Notes: generated by a model from the sequence alone, not told the origin. A DNA stretch of 64,000 bases from Eubacteriales bacterium mix99 (GCA_038396605.1 CP121690.1:1272500-1336499), one strand, 5' to 3'. Shown: positions 16,637-25,746, counted from the stretch's first letter. Translations and numbers: made by a program.

Positions 16637-17416
16637 ATGTTGTTTGACAGTCATGCGCATCTGGACGATGAGCAGTTTGACGGGGACCGGGATGCGTTGA
16701 TCCGCAGTCTGCCGGCCAGGGGCGTTTCCTGTGTTTTGAATGCCGGCGACAGTCTGGTTTCTTCCGGGCGTGCCGTGGAACTGGCCGAAAAATATGATTT
16801 TATCTATGCGGCAGTGGGGATCCATCCTCATGGGGCGGTCCGGATGCAGGAGGAGGATCTGAAGGCTCTTGCAGAGCTGGCTAAACATCCCAAAGTGGTT
16901 GCCATCGGAGAGATCGGACTGGATTACCACTATGACAACCCGCCCCGGGATATTCAGAAGAAACGGTTTATCGATCAGCTGAAGCTTTCTTCGGAGGAGA
17001 ACCTTCCCGTGATCATTCACGACAGGGAAGCCCATGGGGATACACTGGATATTCTGAAATCCCATCGGCCAGCCCGGGGAAAATGTGTGATGCACAGCTA
17101 TTCGGGCAGTTGGGAAATGGCGAAGGTCCTGCTGGACATGGGCTGCTTTCTGTCTATTGGCGGGCCGGTTACCTTTAAAAACGCGGGTAAGGCGGTGGAG
17201 ATCGCAGAAAAGATTCCGCTGGAATCCCTGCTGATTGAAACGGACAGCCCTTATCTTACCCCACATCCGTACCGGGGACACCGAAACGATCCGGGGATGG
17301 TGCGGCTGGTGGCAGAGCGGATTGCGCAGATCCGGGGCATGGAGTATGATGAGGTGGCTCGGATTACCCTGGAGAACGCCTGCCGGTTTTTCGGAATCCG
17401 GCCACCGGCGGAGTAG
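16637..17416 (+). CDS. tatD: TatD-family metal-dependent DNase/hydrolase
   Basis: TIM-barrel metallohydrolase, 259 residues, equivalent to Bacillus YabD. Metal ligands are visible: DSHAHLDD at the N-terminus (HxH), the catalytic glutamate in AIGEIGLDYHYD, IIHDREAH, MHSYSG and the late aspartate in IETDSPYLTPHPYRG. It is known as a 3'-5' exonuclease acting on DNA or RNA; the role in this organism is not shown. It follows metG by 36 bases with GGAGTGAGGA upstream and precedes a TatD-linked radical SAM gene. Confidence 0.93.
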   Translation: MLFDSHAHLDDEQFDGDRDALIRSLPARGVSCVLNAGDSLVSSGRAVELAEKYDFIYAAVGIHPHGAVRMQEEDLKALAELAKHPKVVAIGEIGLDYHYDNPPRDIQKKRFIDQLKLSSEENLPVIIHDREAHGDTLDILKSHRPARGKCVMHSYSGSWEMAKVLLDMGCFLSIGGPVTFKNAGKAVEIAEKIPLESLLIETDSPYLTPHPYRGHRNDPGMVRLVAERIAQIRGMEYDEVARITLENACRFFGIRPPAE

Positions 17417-17529
17417 CAGGGCTGGATTTTATATCGTCCTTTCGTGCTTCCGTCTCATCGTGCCCGCCGGCGGAGCGCCGGGGACCGGGCTGCTTGCAGG
17501 GGATCGTATATCATGACAGGGGGAATGGT

Positions 17530-18144
17530 ATGAATACTTTTGTATATGGGATCGGGAAGTCATTGTACGTCAATCTGACCAATCGATGCACCAACCGGTG
17601 TGATTTTTGTGTGCGCAGGGAAGGAGAAGGGGTAGGCGGATATCATCTCTGGCTGGATCGGGAGCCGAATGCGCAGGATGTACTGGATTTGATTCCGGAT
17701 CCGTCCGTCTGGCAGGAAATCGTATTTTGCGGTTATGGGGAACCGATGCTGCGGCTGGATACGCTTCTTTCCATTGCCTCCGCCCTCCGGGAAAAGGATC
17801 CGGATTGCAAAATACGGATCAATACCAACGGGCAGGCCAATCTGCACTACGGCATCAATGTTGTCCCGCAGCTTAAGGGGCGGATCGATACCATATCGAT
17901 CAGTCTGAATGCCCCGGACGCACAAAGCTACCAAAAAATGTGTCATTCCGAATTTGGCGCGGAAGCCTTTGGTGGAATGTTGGATTTTACAAGGGAATGT
18001 GTAAAACTTCTTCCGGAGGTGATTCTGTCTGTTGTTGATGTCCTGAGTCCGGAGGAGATTGAAAAGTGCAGGAAAATTGCCCGGGATACCGGCGCAGAAT
18101 TCAGGGTACGTGAATTTATTGATTCTTCTGATCCGGACAGTTGA
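17530..18144 (+). CDS. TatD-associated radical SAM protein
   Basis: Iron-sulfur enzyme of 204 residues. CTNRCDFC near residue 19 is the CxxxCxxC cluster motif; FCGYGEP near residue 70 is the GGE-like SAM site, and INTNGQANL follows. It matches a small radical SAM family found beside tatD in many Firmicutes; the reaction is unknown. No extra C-terminal cysteine-rich domain is seen. ATG 17530 is chosen with AGGGGG upstream; an in-frame codon at 17494 lacks a site. The 113 bases before it include a GC-rich hairpin (near 17461-17490). An intrinsic terminator closes the metG-tatD-rSAM unit. Confidence 0.87.
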   Translation: MNTFVYGIGKSLYVNLTNRCTNRCDFCVRREGEGVGGYHLWLDREPNAQDVLDLIPDPSVWQEIVFCGYGEPMLRLDTLLSIASALREKDPDCKIRINTNGQANLHYGINVVPQLKGRIDTISISLNAPDAQSYQKMCHSEFGAEAFGGMLDFTRECVKLLPEVILSVVDVLSPEEIEKCRKIARDTGAEFRVREFIDSSDPDS

Positions 18145-18157
18145 TTTTCGGAACCCG

Positions 18158-18178
18158 AAAGCCCTTTTGGGCTTTTTT
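18158..18178 (+). terminator. Intrinsic terminator after the radical SAM gene
   Basis: AAAGCCC-TTTT-GGGCTTT followed by a T run. Confidence 0.85.
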
Positions 18179-18269
18179 CTTTTCTGGTGTATAAAGGATT
18201 GTGCCATCTGGAATAATATAGAACGAAGTCCGGCTTTTTCCTTGCAATGTCCCTAAATGTTAAAAAGGT

Positions 18270-18298
18270 TTGACAAGATGTTAAAATTATATTACAAT
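18270..18298 (+). promoter_or_regulatory. Sigma-A promoter of the yabE-like gene
   Basis: TTGACA, 17-base spacer, TACAAT. Confidence 0.88.
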
Positions 18299-18345
18299 AC
18301 CTGACGTCAACTCCCCTGTTTCCAAAAGAGAAGGAGGTTGAATAT

Positions 18346-19449
18346 ATGAGTTCACACCGATGGGGCTTCTGGAGCAAGTTTTTTGTCATGCTCCTGATTG
18401 CCTTGATTGTTGCCGGAGGAGCGACTGCCCAGCTGGACAATTATGTGCAGAACATTGCCAGGCACGTAACGCTGGACGATGATGGGTATCGTGTTGAGAT
18501 AACCACATTTGAGAACAATGTAACGGAATTGCTGAACAGGTACGATATTACCCTTGGACCGGGCGATGAAATCACACCGGACCCTGGGACGCCGTTGCAA
18601 AAGTATACGAAGATCCGAATCACAAGAGCCATGCCTGTATGGGTAGAGGCGGACGGGGAGAAGAAGAATATTCATGTAACGGAAGGAACGGTACAGGATG
18701 TTCTGAACAAGGCAGAAGTAACGGTGCGGGAAAAGGATCAGGTAAATCATCCTCTCACGGATCCGGTAAAGCCATATGATCGGATTAAAGTGACCCGCAT
18801 GGATGAAGAAATCCTCACGGAAAAGGAAGCCATTCCTTACCAGGTTCACACCAGAGAAAACAGTCAAATGGATGAAGGAGTGAGCAAGGTTGTTCAGGAA
18901 GGGAAACAGGGAGAACGACAAAGAAAAATTCAGATCACTTACCGGGATGGAGTGGAAGTTTCCCGCAATGTAGCGGGGGAAGCAGTAACGGTTTCACCGG
19001 TGGATCATATTGTGGAAAAAGGGACGAAGAAGAAACAGGTACCGAATTCCAGAGGAGACAGAACTCGTCCCTCTGCAGCTTCCGGAAAGAGCACCACTCG
19101 TTCTTCCGCAGCTTCCAAAGGAGATGCCGCCAGCTATTCCGCAGTCCGGAAAATGGTGGCCACCGCATATACCGCAGGTGGCGACGGCATTGGGATCACG
19201 GCCAGCGGCAGGACTGCCCGGCCCCATCATACCATTGCTGCGCCGCCGGATGTTCCCATTGGCACGAAAGTCTATATTCCGGAGCTGGTAAAGTTCTGTG
19301 CACAGCGCGGGATAACCATTGACGGTATCTTTACCGTGGAAGACCGGGGCGGCGGCATCAAGGGCGACAAGATTGATGTCTATATGGAAGATATCAGGAT
19401 GTCGCGGATATGGGGCAGGCGGACGGTAAGCGTGCATTTTATCAAATAG
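18346..19449 (+). CDS. yabE: YabE-like cell-wall protein (DUF348, G5 and 3D domains)
   Basis: Secreted or membrane-anchored peptidoglycan-active protein, 367 residues. An N-terminal signal anchor (FFVMLLIALIVAGGATA) is followed by two DUF348 modules (about residues 45-150), a G5 domain (about 160-225), a Ser/Ala/Arg-rich linker and a C-terminal 3D domain. The 3D domain has ATAYTAG near 271, PIGTKVYIPE and VEDRGGGIKGDKIDVYM, keeping the aspartates of the lytic transglycosylase-like site, though the usual DTGGA is DRGGG. Bacillus YabE and Rpf-like proteins share this architecture. The promoter is strong and there is a good ribosome site, GAAGGAGG. Position before rsmA is conserved. Confidence 0.9.
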   Translation: MSSHRWGFWSKFFVMLLIALIVAGGATAQLDNYVQNIARHVTLDDDGYRVEITTFENNVTELLNRYDITLGPGDEITPDPGTPLQKYTKIRITRAMPVWVEADGEKKNIHVTEGTVQDVLNKAEVTVREKDQVNHPLTDPVKPYDRIKVTRMDEEILTEKEAIPYQVHTRENSQMDEGVSKVVQEGKQGERQRKIQITYRDGVEVSRNVAGEAVTVSPVDHIVEKGTKKKQVPNSRGDRTRPSAASGKSTTRSSAASKGDAASYSAVRKMVATAYTAGGDGIGITASGRTARPHHTIAAPPDVPIGTKVYIPELVKFCAQRGITIDGIFTVEDRGGGIKGDKIDVYMEDIRMSRIWGRRTVSVHFIK

Positions 19450-19462
19450 CAGGAATAAAAGG

Positions 19463-19488
19463 CGGGCAGAGGATCCTCTGCCCGTTTT
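19463..19488 (+). terminator. Intrinsic terminator between yabE and rsmA
   Basis: CGGGCAGAG-GATC-CTCTGCCCG, then TTTTC. Confidence 0.87.
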
Positions 19489-19509
19489 CATTGAGAAGGG
19501 GGAAGAACA

Positions 19510-20370
19510 ATGCCATCATTGACGGCTCCCGGGGAACTGAAGGAACTTCTGGCCCGGCATGGTTTTCGTTTCAGCAAAAGCCTCGGCCAGAATTTCCTCA
19601 TTGATGGGAATATATTAAATAAAATCATAGAGGGAGCCGGCATCACAGGGCAGGACAAAGTCCTGGAAATCGGCCCGGGAGTAGGTACCCTGACACAGGC
19701 ACTGGCCCGGGAGGCAGAAATGGTAACAGCGGTGGAAATTGACCGCGCCCTGCTCCCGATTCTGGAGGAAACGCTGAAAGGGTTTTCCAATGTCCGTGTT
19801 CTCCGGGGGGATATCCTGAAGCTGAACCTGAATGAGCTGATCCGGGAACAGTTTCAGGGCTCTCCGTTCAAAGTGGTTGCCAACCTGCCCTACTACATCA
19901 CCACTCCCATTATCATGCGTTTTCTGGAGGAGGAACAGCCTTTTGTTTCCATAACGGTTATGATCCAGAAGGAAGTGGCGGAAAGAATGGCCGCCAGGCC
20001 TGGAACCAGGGAATATGGATCCCTCAGTACGGCAGTACAGTTTTTTACCTGTCCCCGGATCCTTGCCAGGGTGCCTGCCAATTGTTTTCTTCCGTCTCCG
20101 AAAGTGGATTCGGTGGTAATATCCCTGGAGAGAAGGAAGAAGCCGGCCGTTGCGGTAAACAGCCGGGCGGATTTTTTCCGCGTCAGCCGGGCGGCGTTTT
20201 GCCAGAGGAGGAAAACACTGCTGAATTCCCTTTCCGTGTCCGGGCTTACAGATATGGACAAGAGCGCATGGAGAAAGACGCTGCAGGAACTGGGAATTGA
20301 TCCGATGCGTCGTGGGGAGACCCTGACTCTGGAGGAATTGGCCGGACTGAGCAATCATATTTTTCATTAA
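19510..20370 (+). CDS. rsmA: 16S rRNA dimethyladenosine transferase (KsgA)
   Basis: Dimethylates two adjacent adenines in the 3' end of 16S rRNA during 30S maturation. SKSLGQNFLID near residue 24, SAM motif VLEIGPGVGTLTQAL near 55, and NLPYYITTPI near 125 with the catalytic NLPY are all intact. 286 residues is normal. The start follows GAAGGGGGAAGAAC. Bacillus has ksgA in the same place after yabE and rnmV; rnmV is missing here. Confidence 0.95.
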   Translation: MPSLTAPGELKELLARHGFRFSKSLGQNFLIDGNILNKIIEGAGITGQDKVLEIGPGVGTLTQALAREAEMVTAVEIDRALLPILEETLKGFSNVRVLRGDILKLNLNELIREQFQGSPFKVVANLPYYITTPIIMRFLEEEQPFVSITVMIQKEVAERMAARPGTREYGSLSTAVQFFTCPRILARVPANCFLPSPKVDSVVISLERRKKPAVAVNSRADFFRVSRAAFCQRRKTLLNSLSVSGLTDMDKSAWRKTLQELGIDPMRRGETLTLEELAGLSNHIFH

Positions 20371-20407
20371 TCACGGGAAGAAGCATTTTTGCCTTTTTAT
20401 TCGTTTC

Positions 20408-20440
20408 AGAAACCAAAAAATTATTTTGGTTTCTTTTTTT
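20408..20440 (+). terminator. Intrinsic terminator after rsmA
   Basis: AGAAACCAAAA / TTTTGGTTTCT arms, five-base loop, then T6. Confidence 0.9.
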
Positions 20441-20521
20441 GTTTTGGCTCATATATTGGTAAGGATGAGAGCTGTAATTTGATCCATTACGAATCCGGAA
20501 AGAAGAAAGGAGAGGAATAAG

Positions 20522-22162
20522 TTGTTGGACAATCGTCAATATCACCGGTCCTTTATCATACTGAAAACCCAGGACAGCGGATTCAGCCTGGACGACCGGA
20601 AGGAAGCGGCCGGTTACTGCAAAATGGAGATCCGGAACAACCAGGGGAAGTTCATGCTCTATGTACAGGATATGAAACCTGCTTCGCCCCGGCAGGGCAT
20701 CTACGATGTGATGCTGTTATCCAGCCGGGACGAAGTGGCGCCGGTCAAACTGACCAGCATACAGGTGCCGGACAGCGGCAGGGGAGAATATGAAATCGCA
20801 TTTGATCCGGATGATGTTCGTGAAACAGGTACACCCATTGATCAGTTCCATGCATTTGCAATTGTTTATCGTCCGCTGGGGGAGGGGCATGTCCTGCAAT
20901 ATCCCCTGATCGGCTATTCGGACAAAAGGGTGGAGATGAACTGGTCCGGTGCGGTGACCGAAAAGCTGGAGCGTTTCTATGGGCAAAAGGCGCCTGGAAG
21001 ATATGCGGGCCCTGGCCCGGAGTCAAAAGAGACGCCTCAGGAAGGCGGATTGCTGTCTGTTTCGTGGCGGACCCATGGAAAGAAGAAAGCAGCATCCGGA
21101 TCGGATATCGGAACGGTATCCGATGAAAAAAATTCATCGGGCGCAAAGGAAATATCCGGTGGGGATGGACGGCAATCGGAAAGTACATATTCCGGCAGAG
21201 AAAGTCCGGAAGCCATAGCATCAGCGCACCGCGAAGCCGCACGGAAGGAAGCGGAGCAGGAAAAGACCGCACGGAAGAAAGCGGAGCAGGAAGAGGCTGC
21301 ACGGAAGAAAGCGGAGCAGGAAAAGGCCGCACGGAAGGAAGCGGAGCAGGAAAAGACCGCACGGAAGAAAACGGAGCAGGAAGAGGCTGCACGGAAGAAA
21401 GCGGAACAGGAAAAGACCGCACGGAAGAAAGCGGAGCAGGAAGAGGCTGCACGAAAGAAAGCGGAACAGGAAGAGGCCAGTCTGGAATTCCCGCATTTTG
21501 ATCCGCCGGATATCAGATATATTTACGACAGGACGGAAGAGCAGGATACCGAAACAGACCTGTCGGAAGAAAGCCTTCCGGACAAAGATATTCTGGAGGA
21601 AGATACATTGGACGGAAACGCTTCCGAAGAGGCCCCGGATGAAAATTCCTTATACGACAGGGATACGGATATAAATTCTCCGGATACGAACGGGACAGAG
21701 GAAACCGGATATGCGGAAAACGTGCCATATGACAATATAATGCAGGAACCCATGCCGCCATCCAATCCTGCCGGATCCTATCCGGAGGGAAGGTCCTATT
21801 GGGATCAGACAAAGGATTACTTCAACCAACTGTTTCAAAACAACGCAAGAGTCTGTCCCTTTGATGGTATCCCTGAAACGGAATGGGTCCGGGTGGAGAA
21901 TCCGAATCCGTCGCCGTATTCCTGCTATGGGATGACAGACTATGGCGGCAACGGAGCTGCGGATCATTATCTGGTTGGCCTGGCCCGTCACAGGGGAAAG
22001 GTCCGGTATGTAATATATGGAGTGCCGGGGATATACAGTATGGTGCCTCCCCTGTCCATGCAGGGCTTTTCCGGATGGCTCCCTGTGAAAAACGGATACG
22101 GCGCAGGGTACTGGCTGCTTTATATCGACGCAATCAGCGGAAATGTTGCGTATCCTTATTAA
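20522..22162 (+). CDS. Conserved hypothetical protein with a decapeptide K/E/A repeat
   Basis: Not recognised as a characterised family. 546 residues in three parts. Residues 1-150 look like a globular beta-rich domain (LYVQDM, YDVMLLSSRDEV, FHAFAIVYRP). Residues 239-318 are eight copies of a ten-residue unit of the type ARKKAEQEEA, predicted long charged helix. Residues 430-546 are a second globular part with aromatic residues (WVRVENPNPSPYSCYGM, HYLVGLARHRGKVRYVIYG, YWLLYIDA). Between these is an acidic Asp/Glu-rich linker. No signal peptide or membrane helix. TTG start behind AAGGAGAGGAA. It has its own terminators on both sides and lies where Bacillus has yabG, but shows no YabG protease motif that I can see. 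Confidence 0.75.
   Translation: MLDNRQYHRSFIILKTQDSGFSLDDRKEAAGYCKMEIRNNQGKFMLYVQDMKPASPRQGIYDVMLLSSRDEVAPVKLTSIQVPDSGRGEYEIAFDPDDVRETGTPIDQFHAFAIVYRPLGEGHVLQYPLIGYSDKRVEMNWSGAVTEKLERFYGQKAPGRYAGPGPESKETPQEGGLLSVSWRTHGKKKAASGSDIGTVSDEKNSSGAKEISGGDGRQSESTYSGRESPEAIASAHREAARKEAEQEKTARKKAEQEEAARKKAEQEKAARKEAEQEKTARKKTEQEEAARKKAEQEKTARKKAEQEEAARKKAEQEEASLEFPHFDPPDIRYIYDRTEEQDTETDLSEESLPDKDILEEDTLDGNASEEAPDENSLYDRDTDINSPDTNGTEETGYAENVPYDNIMQEPMPPSNPAGSYPEGRSYWDQTKDYFNQLFQNNARVCPFDGIPETEWVRVENPNPSPYSCYGMTDYGGNGAADHYLVGLARHRGKVRYVIYGVPGIYSMVPPLSMQGFSGWLPVKNGYGAGYWLLYIDAISGNVAYPY
21236..21475 (+). repeat. Eight in-frame 30-bp tandem repeats with a 90-bp higher order
   Basis: Units begin at 21236 and every 30 bases after it, with core GCACGGAAGAAAGCGGAGCA. 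The first codon alternates GCC, ACC, GCT, and units 1-3 closely match units 4-6, so a 90-bp block was duplicated. Coding only; no spacers. Confidence 0.92.
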
Positions 22163-22228
22163 AGGAGGAAAAAGCAAAAAAGAAAAACCGGAAAAAGGGT
22201 AGAAACAAAAATTTTATGAAATATTCCC

Positions 22229-22305
22229 TTTCATAATGGGCAGGGATGTGGTAAAATGAGAGAAGTAGAATTAACATATATTACTAGTTTTTACAGCGTT
22301 CGACA
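22229..22305 (+). promoter_or_regulatory. spo0A promoter region with a Spo0A box
   Basis: TTTCAT, 17-base spacer, TAAAAT (22229-22257) is a candidate sigma-A promoter. The reverse-orientation Spo0A box TTCGACA is at 22299-22305, about 35 bases past the expected start. The gap 22163-22515 has no convincing gene; small open frames there lack codon structure and good starts. The long leader (about 250 bases) shows no known riboswitch. Confidence 0.5.
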
Positions 22306-22515
22306 ATAAAGGACGATTCCATGAGAAACCAGTCAAATGTTGAAGAATGTTGTTATCAAAGGAAAATTCTACGGAACTGCAATGCTGCATAACGGCATCG
22401 CCTGCATCACAGGATACCGGAGCCGGCCATTCCGTGCGGCCAGGCCTGTTGTGGTCCTTTGCTGCGGACGTAAAATCCGTTTTGCAATGCAATCAACGAA
22501 TGAGGAGGAGGAGAA

Positions 22516-23295
22516 ATGTCAACAAAGACGAGAGTGGTAGTGATCGATGACAATCCCCACATCAGAGAAATCATGGCATCCTATATCGGCATGCAGGACG
22601 ACATGGAAGTGGCAGGAATGGCAGGGGATGGAATCAAAGGGGAAGAAATGATTCGAAGCACTTTGCCGGACGTCGTATTGTTGGATATGATAATGCCGCA
22701 GATGGATGGCCTCGGGGTGTTGGAGCATCTCAACCAAAGCGGTCCGGAACATCTGCCTGCCATCATCTGCCTGTCCGCCGTGGGGCAGGAGGATCTGATC
22801 CGGAAAGCCATTGAGCTGGGTGCCAGATATTACATGATCAAACCATTCGATTTTGAAATGATTCTGAACCGCATCCGGGCATTGACCGGAGAGCCGTCCC
22901 AGCAGAACCGGAAAGTATTTCCGGCTGCACCGCAGTCTCCCCGAAAAAACATTGAAGAGAAAATCACGGACATCTTTCTGACCATTGGGATTCCTGCCCA
23001 CATCAAAGGATACCATTTTCTGAGGGAAGCAATCAGAATGGTTGTGGAGGATAACGATGTCATCAATCGGATCACCAAGGAACTGTATCCGGGCATTGCC
23101 AAAAAGTTCAATACCACCCCCAGCAAGGTGGAGCGCGCCATCCGGCATTCCATTGACGTTGCCTGGAACCGCGGCCGGGTGGAGAACATTAATCAGCTCT
23201 TTGGCTATAAGGTCTATGACAAGAATGACAAGCCAACCAACGGAGAATTCATCGCATTGATCGCCGATAAGCTGTCGATGGAAGAGTCCGCCTGA
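22516..23295 (+). CDS. spo0A: Stage 0 sporulation protein A
   Basis: Master response regulator of sporulation entry, 259 residues. The receiver domain has the acidic pair in VVVIDDN, phospho-acceptor aspartate in [14 protein letters not shown] near residue 57, and the lysine in MIKPFDF near 110. The C-terminal Spo0A effector domain (about 145-255) includes [18 protein letters not shown] and the recognition helix region [20 protein letters not shown], which is nearly invariant. GAGGAGGAGGAG precedes ATG. spoIVB, the usual upstream neighbour, is absent here. Confidence 0.98.
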   Translation: MSTKTRVVVIDDNPHIREIMASYIGMQDDMEVAGMAGDGIKGEEMIRSTLPDVVLLDMIMPQMDGLGVLEHLNQSGPEHLPAIICLSAVGQEDLIRKAIELGARYYMIKPFDFEMILNRIRALTGEPSQQNRKVFPAAPQSPRKNIEEKITDIFLTIGIPAHIKGYHFLREAIRMVVEDNDVINRITKELYPGIAKKFNTTPSKVERAIRHSIDVAWNRGRVENINQLFGYKVYDKNDKPTNGEFIALIADKLSMEESA

Positions 23296-23384
23296 AATCT
23301 TATCCGCAGGGGTTTTATTTTATAAAATTGGGTATATAATATCTGATAAAATAAAATCAATGCCGTTTTTGGAGGGATGACGGG

Positions 23385-23705
23385 ATGGCTTATAGGAAAT
23401 GTCCGCGCTGTAATCTGAACTATATCCGGGATACCGATGTATTGTGCGAGGTCTGCCGGAAGGAAGTGGGCAAAGCGCTTCGGAACAGGGAGGAAGAGGA
23501 ATATGATATTTGTCCGGAGTGCGGCGAACATATTATAAAAGCCGGAGAAGAGATGTGTTATCAATGCAGAAAAGAGAAGGACAAGGAAGATCCGGACGCA
23601 GGGGAATCCCGGGACGACTGGGAAGACTTTTCCGACGGGGAAGAGGATCGGATTTTTGAAGAGGAGGATCCGGACCTGGAGGAGGATTCGGATCCTGAAG
23701 AATAA
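23385..23705 (+). CDS. Small double zinc-ribbon protein with an acidic tail
   Basis: 106 residues, function unknown. Four CxxC knuckles are visible (CPRC at 6, CEVC near 21, CPEC near 43, CYQC near 58), enough for two zinc ribbons. The remaining 45 residues are mostly Asp and Glu. A weak resemblance to flagellar YvyF-type zinc proteins is not enough to name it. The GGAGGG site and ATG are good. It lies 89 bases after spo0A and 44 before veg, so it may be co-transcribed with veg. Confidence 0.72.
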   Translation: MAYRKCPRCNLNYIRDTDVLCEVCRKEVGKALRNREEEEYDICPECGEHIIKAGEEMCYQCRKEKDKEDPDAGESRDDWEDFSDGEEDRIFEEEDPDLEEDSDPEE

Positions 23706-23749
23706 TTTTGCGGCGGACGGACAAACTAATGCAGGTGATTGATAAGCGG

Positions 23750-24031
23750 ATGGGATGTGAAGATGTGATCAATGCGGAAGCTTTGTCCAGAGCCCGGGAA
23801 GCTGTGGAATCCAATATAGGACAAAAAGTCAGGCTGAAGGCAAACCGGGGACGAAAAAGGACATATGTCAGGGAAGGCGTTATTGTGGACACCTATGGCA
23901 ATATTTTTACAGTGGAAGTGGATGTCAACAAAAAATCCGTGCAAACCCTTTCCTATACTTATTCAGATATTCTGACCTCCAATGTGGAGCTCACGGTATG
24001 CAGCAGCAATGAAAAAATCTGTGTCAGCTGA
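23750..24031 (+). CDS. veg: Veg family protein
   Basis: Small protein whose Bacillus homologue is very highly expressed and stimulates biofilm genes through SinR. The core is clear: AREAVESNIGQKVRLKANRG, then RKRTYVREGVIVDTYGNIF, TVEVD and SYTYSDILTSNVELT. I place the start at ATG 23750 (93 residues) with AGGTGAT upstream; the frame is open to a TTG at 23708 and ATG 23729, giving up to 107 residues. It is in the rsmA-veg-ispE order of Bacillus. Confidence 0.87.
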   Translation: MGCEDVINAEALSRAREAVESNIGQKVRLKANRGRKRTYVREGVIVDTYGNIFTVEVDVNKKSVQTLSYTYSDILTSNVELTVCSSNEKICVS

Positions 24032-24049
24032 CGCAAACGCGCGGCTGAA

Positions 24050-24079
24050 AAAAAAGAAGGCGAAAGGCCTTCTTTTTTT
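24050..24079 (+). terminator. Intrinsic terminator after veg
   Basis: AAAAAGAAGGC-GAAAG-GCCTTCTTTTTTT. Confidence 0.9.
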
Positions 24080-24171
24080 ATCATAATTATCGCATAATTA
24101 TCGTTCCCCCCCTATATGATATAGTATGAAATTTTTATGGACAAATAAGGATCAGAGGAGGGGGAGCAACA

Positions 24172-25746
24172 TTGGCAATCGAATGCAGTAGGAATTTGAT
24201 GAAACTGAACCAGGTAGTTGGTGAGGAATCATCCCAGGCGCTGGTTGAGGGCGAAATAAATGTACCGGATTCCAGGGAACCGGTGGTGCGGATATTGGAT
24301 ATAAGCTGTGATGCAATCATCAACAGTCATGAAGTCATTCAGGATAAGATCATGGTGGAAGGGATTCTGCGCTATGACGCCCTGTATATCCCGGAAGGGG
24401 AGGACGCCGCAGTGGATGCCGTGGATGCTGAAATCGGGTTTACCCAGTATCTTGAAATGCCCGGCGTTCAGCCCGGGATGACTTCACGGCTCCAACTGGA
24501 TGTGGAGCATATCGATTACGAGCTGGTTTCGGGAAGGAGGATCAATGTAAAAGCTGTTCTGAATCTATACGGCCGGGTCAGCCAGGTCATGGAACTGGAA
24601 GCCGTTCAGGATTTTACCGGTCTAACGGATGTGGAAGCCCTGACAGATCATATCCGCACCTCAGTAAGCGGGGAAGCCGGGAATGCGCAGACCATGGTGC
24701 GGGAAGACCTGGAGCTTTCCGATTCCATGCCGTCCATTCTGAAAATTTTACGGAAGGAGGCAAGGGTACAGATTCAGGAAAAAAAGGCAGTGGACAACAA
24801 AGTTGTGGTTCATGGGGATGTGGATCTGAATCTTCTCTATCTTTGCGACGATGAGGAGGATCCGGTACAGTTTCTGGAGCAGAGCATTCCATTCAGTCAT
24901 TCCGTGGACATTCCCGGTGCGTATCAGGGTATGGACTGCACGGCGGATGTAACGGTTTCCGAATTTTATACGGATCCGCGGGAGAACATCAACAACGAAC
25001 TGCGGATCATCGATGCGGAACTGATTCTCAATCTGGAGGCGCAGGTGTTTGAAACACAGGAAGATGAGATTCTTGTAGATGCCTACAGCCCTTCTGTTCC
25101 CATGGAACTGAAGAAACGGAAGATCAGGCTGCAGCAGTTTGCGGGAGAAACCCAGGAGCAGACGGTGGTAAAGGAAAGCATCACCTTTCCCGAAGGAGTG
25201 CCAAAGGCCAGAAAGATTTTGTATGTGGATGCCAGACCATCCATAGCTGAGGAAAGTGTCGGGGACGGAAAGGTCCTGCTGGAAGGGATCCTGTCTGTCC
25301 AGGTGGTGTATCAGACCAATGAATCCGCTCTGCTGATCGGAAGCTTCCGTGAGGACGTTCCTTTTCAGCATACCCTTACCATGGAGGATATCGACAGCAG
25401 CATGGAATGCCGAAGTGAGGCGGTCACGGAGCATATGGACACAACCCTGACGGCACAGGATGAGGTGGAGCTGAAAGCTGCCGTTCTCCTGAAAACCAGT
25501 GTAACGCGTACCATAGAGAAGGAGATCATCATCGGAGCCGGGGAATCGGAAAACGTGTCCGCCGGGGCACCGGGTATCTACATCTATTTTGTTCAGCCGG
25601 GTGATAATCTCTGGAATGTTGCAAAGAAATACAATACCACCATTTCCGATATCCTGAAATACAATGAAACGACAGAGGAGGAATCCGAACTGGGTCCGGG
25701 GACGAAGCTGATGATCTTCAAAAAGCTGGAAAGCTCAGTGGTCTGA
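24172..25746 (+). CDS. sipL: SipL-like spore coat morphogenesis protein (SPOCS domains plus LysM)
   Basis: Mother-cell protein of 524 residues. It contains DUF3794/SPOCS modules (about residues 30-140, 180-290 and 330-450) with recurring strands such as KIMVEGILRYDALYI, VVVHGDVDLNLLYL and KVLLEGILSVQVVYQ, and a C-terminal LysM (YFVQPGDNLWNVAKKYNTTI, about 475-520). This order is that of Clostridioides difficile SipL, which binds SpoIVA at the forespore surface to anchor the coat; its gene also lies close to spoIIR there, as here. Two 11-bp tandem direct repeats (24082-24103) and a run of seven C (24106-24112) lie upstream. Confidence 0.85.
   Translation: MAIECSRNLMKLNQVVGEESSQALVEGEINVPDSREPVVRILDISCDAIINSHEVIQDKIMVEGILRYDALYIPEGEDAAVDAVDAEIGFTQYLEMPGVQPGMTSRLQLDVEHIDYELVSGRRINVKAVLNLYGRVSQVMELEAVQDFTGLTDVEALTDHIRTSVSGEAGNAQTMVREDLELSDSMPSILKILRKEARVQIQEKKAVDNKVVVHGDVDLNLLYLCDDEEDPVQFLEQSIPFSHSVDIPGAYQGMDCTADVTVSEFYTDPRENINNELRIIDAELILNLEAQVFETQEDEILVDAYSPSVPMELKKRKIRLQQFAGETQEQTVVKESITFPEGVPKARKILYVDARPSIAEESVGDGKVLLEGILSVQVVYQTNESALLIGSFREDVPFQHTLTMEDIDSSMECRSEAVTEHMDTTLTAQDEVELKAAVLLKTSVTRTIEKEIIIGAGESENVSAGAPGIYIYFVQPGDNLWNVAKKYNTTISDILKYNETTEEESELGPGTKLMIFKKLESSVV

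Noticed and set aside
21236-21475. Tandem repeats as a possible CRISPR array
   Set aside because: Units are contiguous 30-mers with no spacers and are in frame with the coding sequence.
22271-22550. Short open frames on both strands ahead of spo0A
   Set aside because: They overlap each other, have no motif and poor starts; treated as leader DNA.
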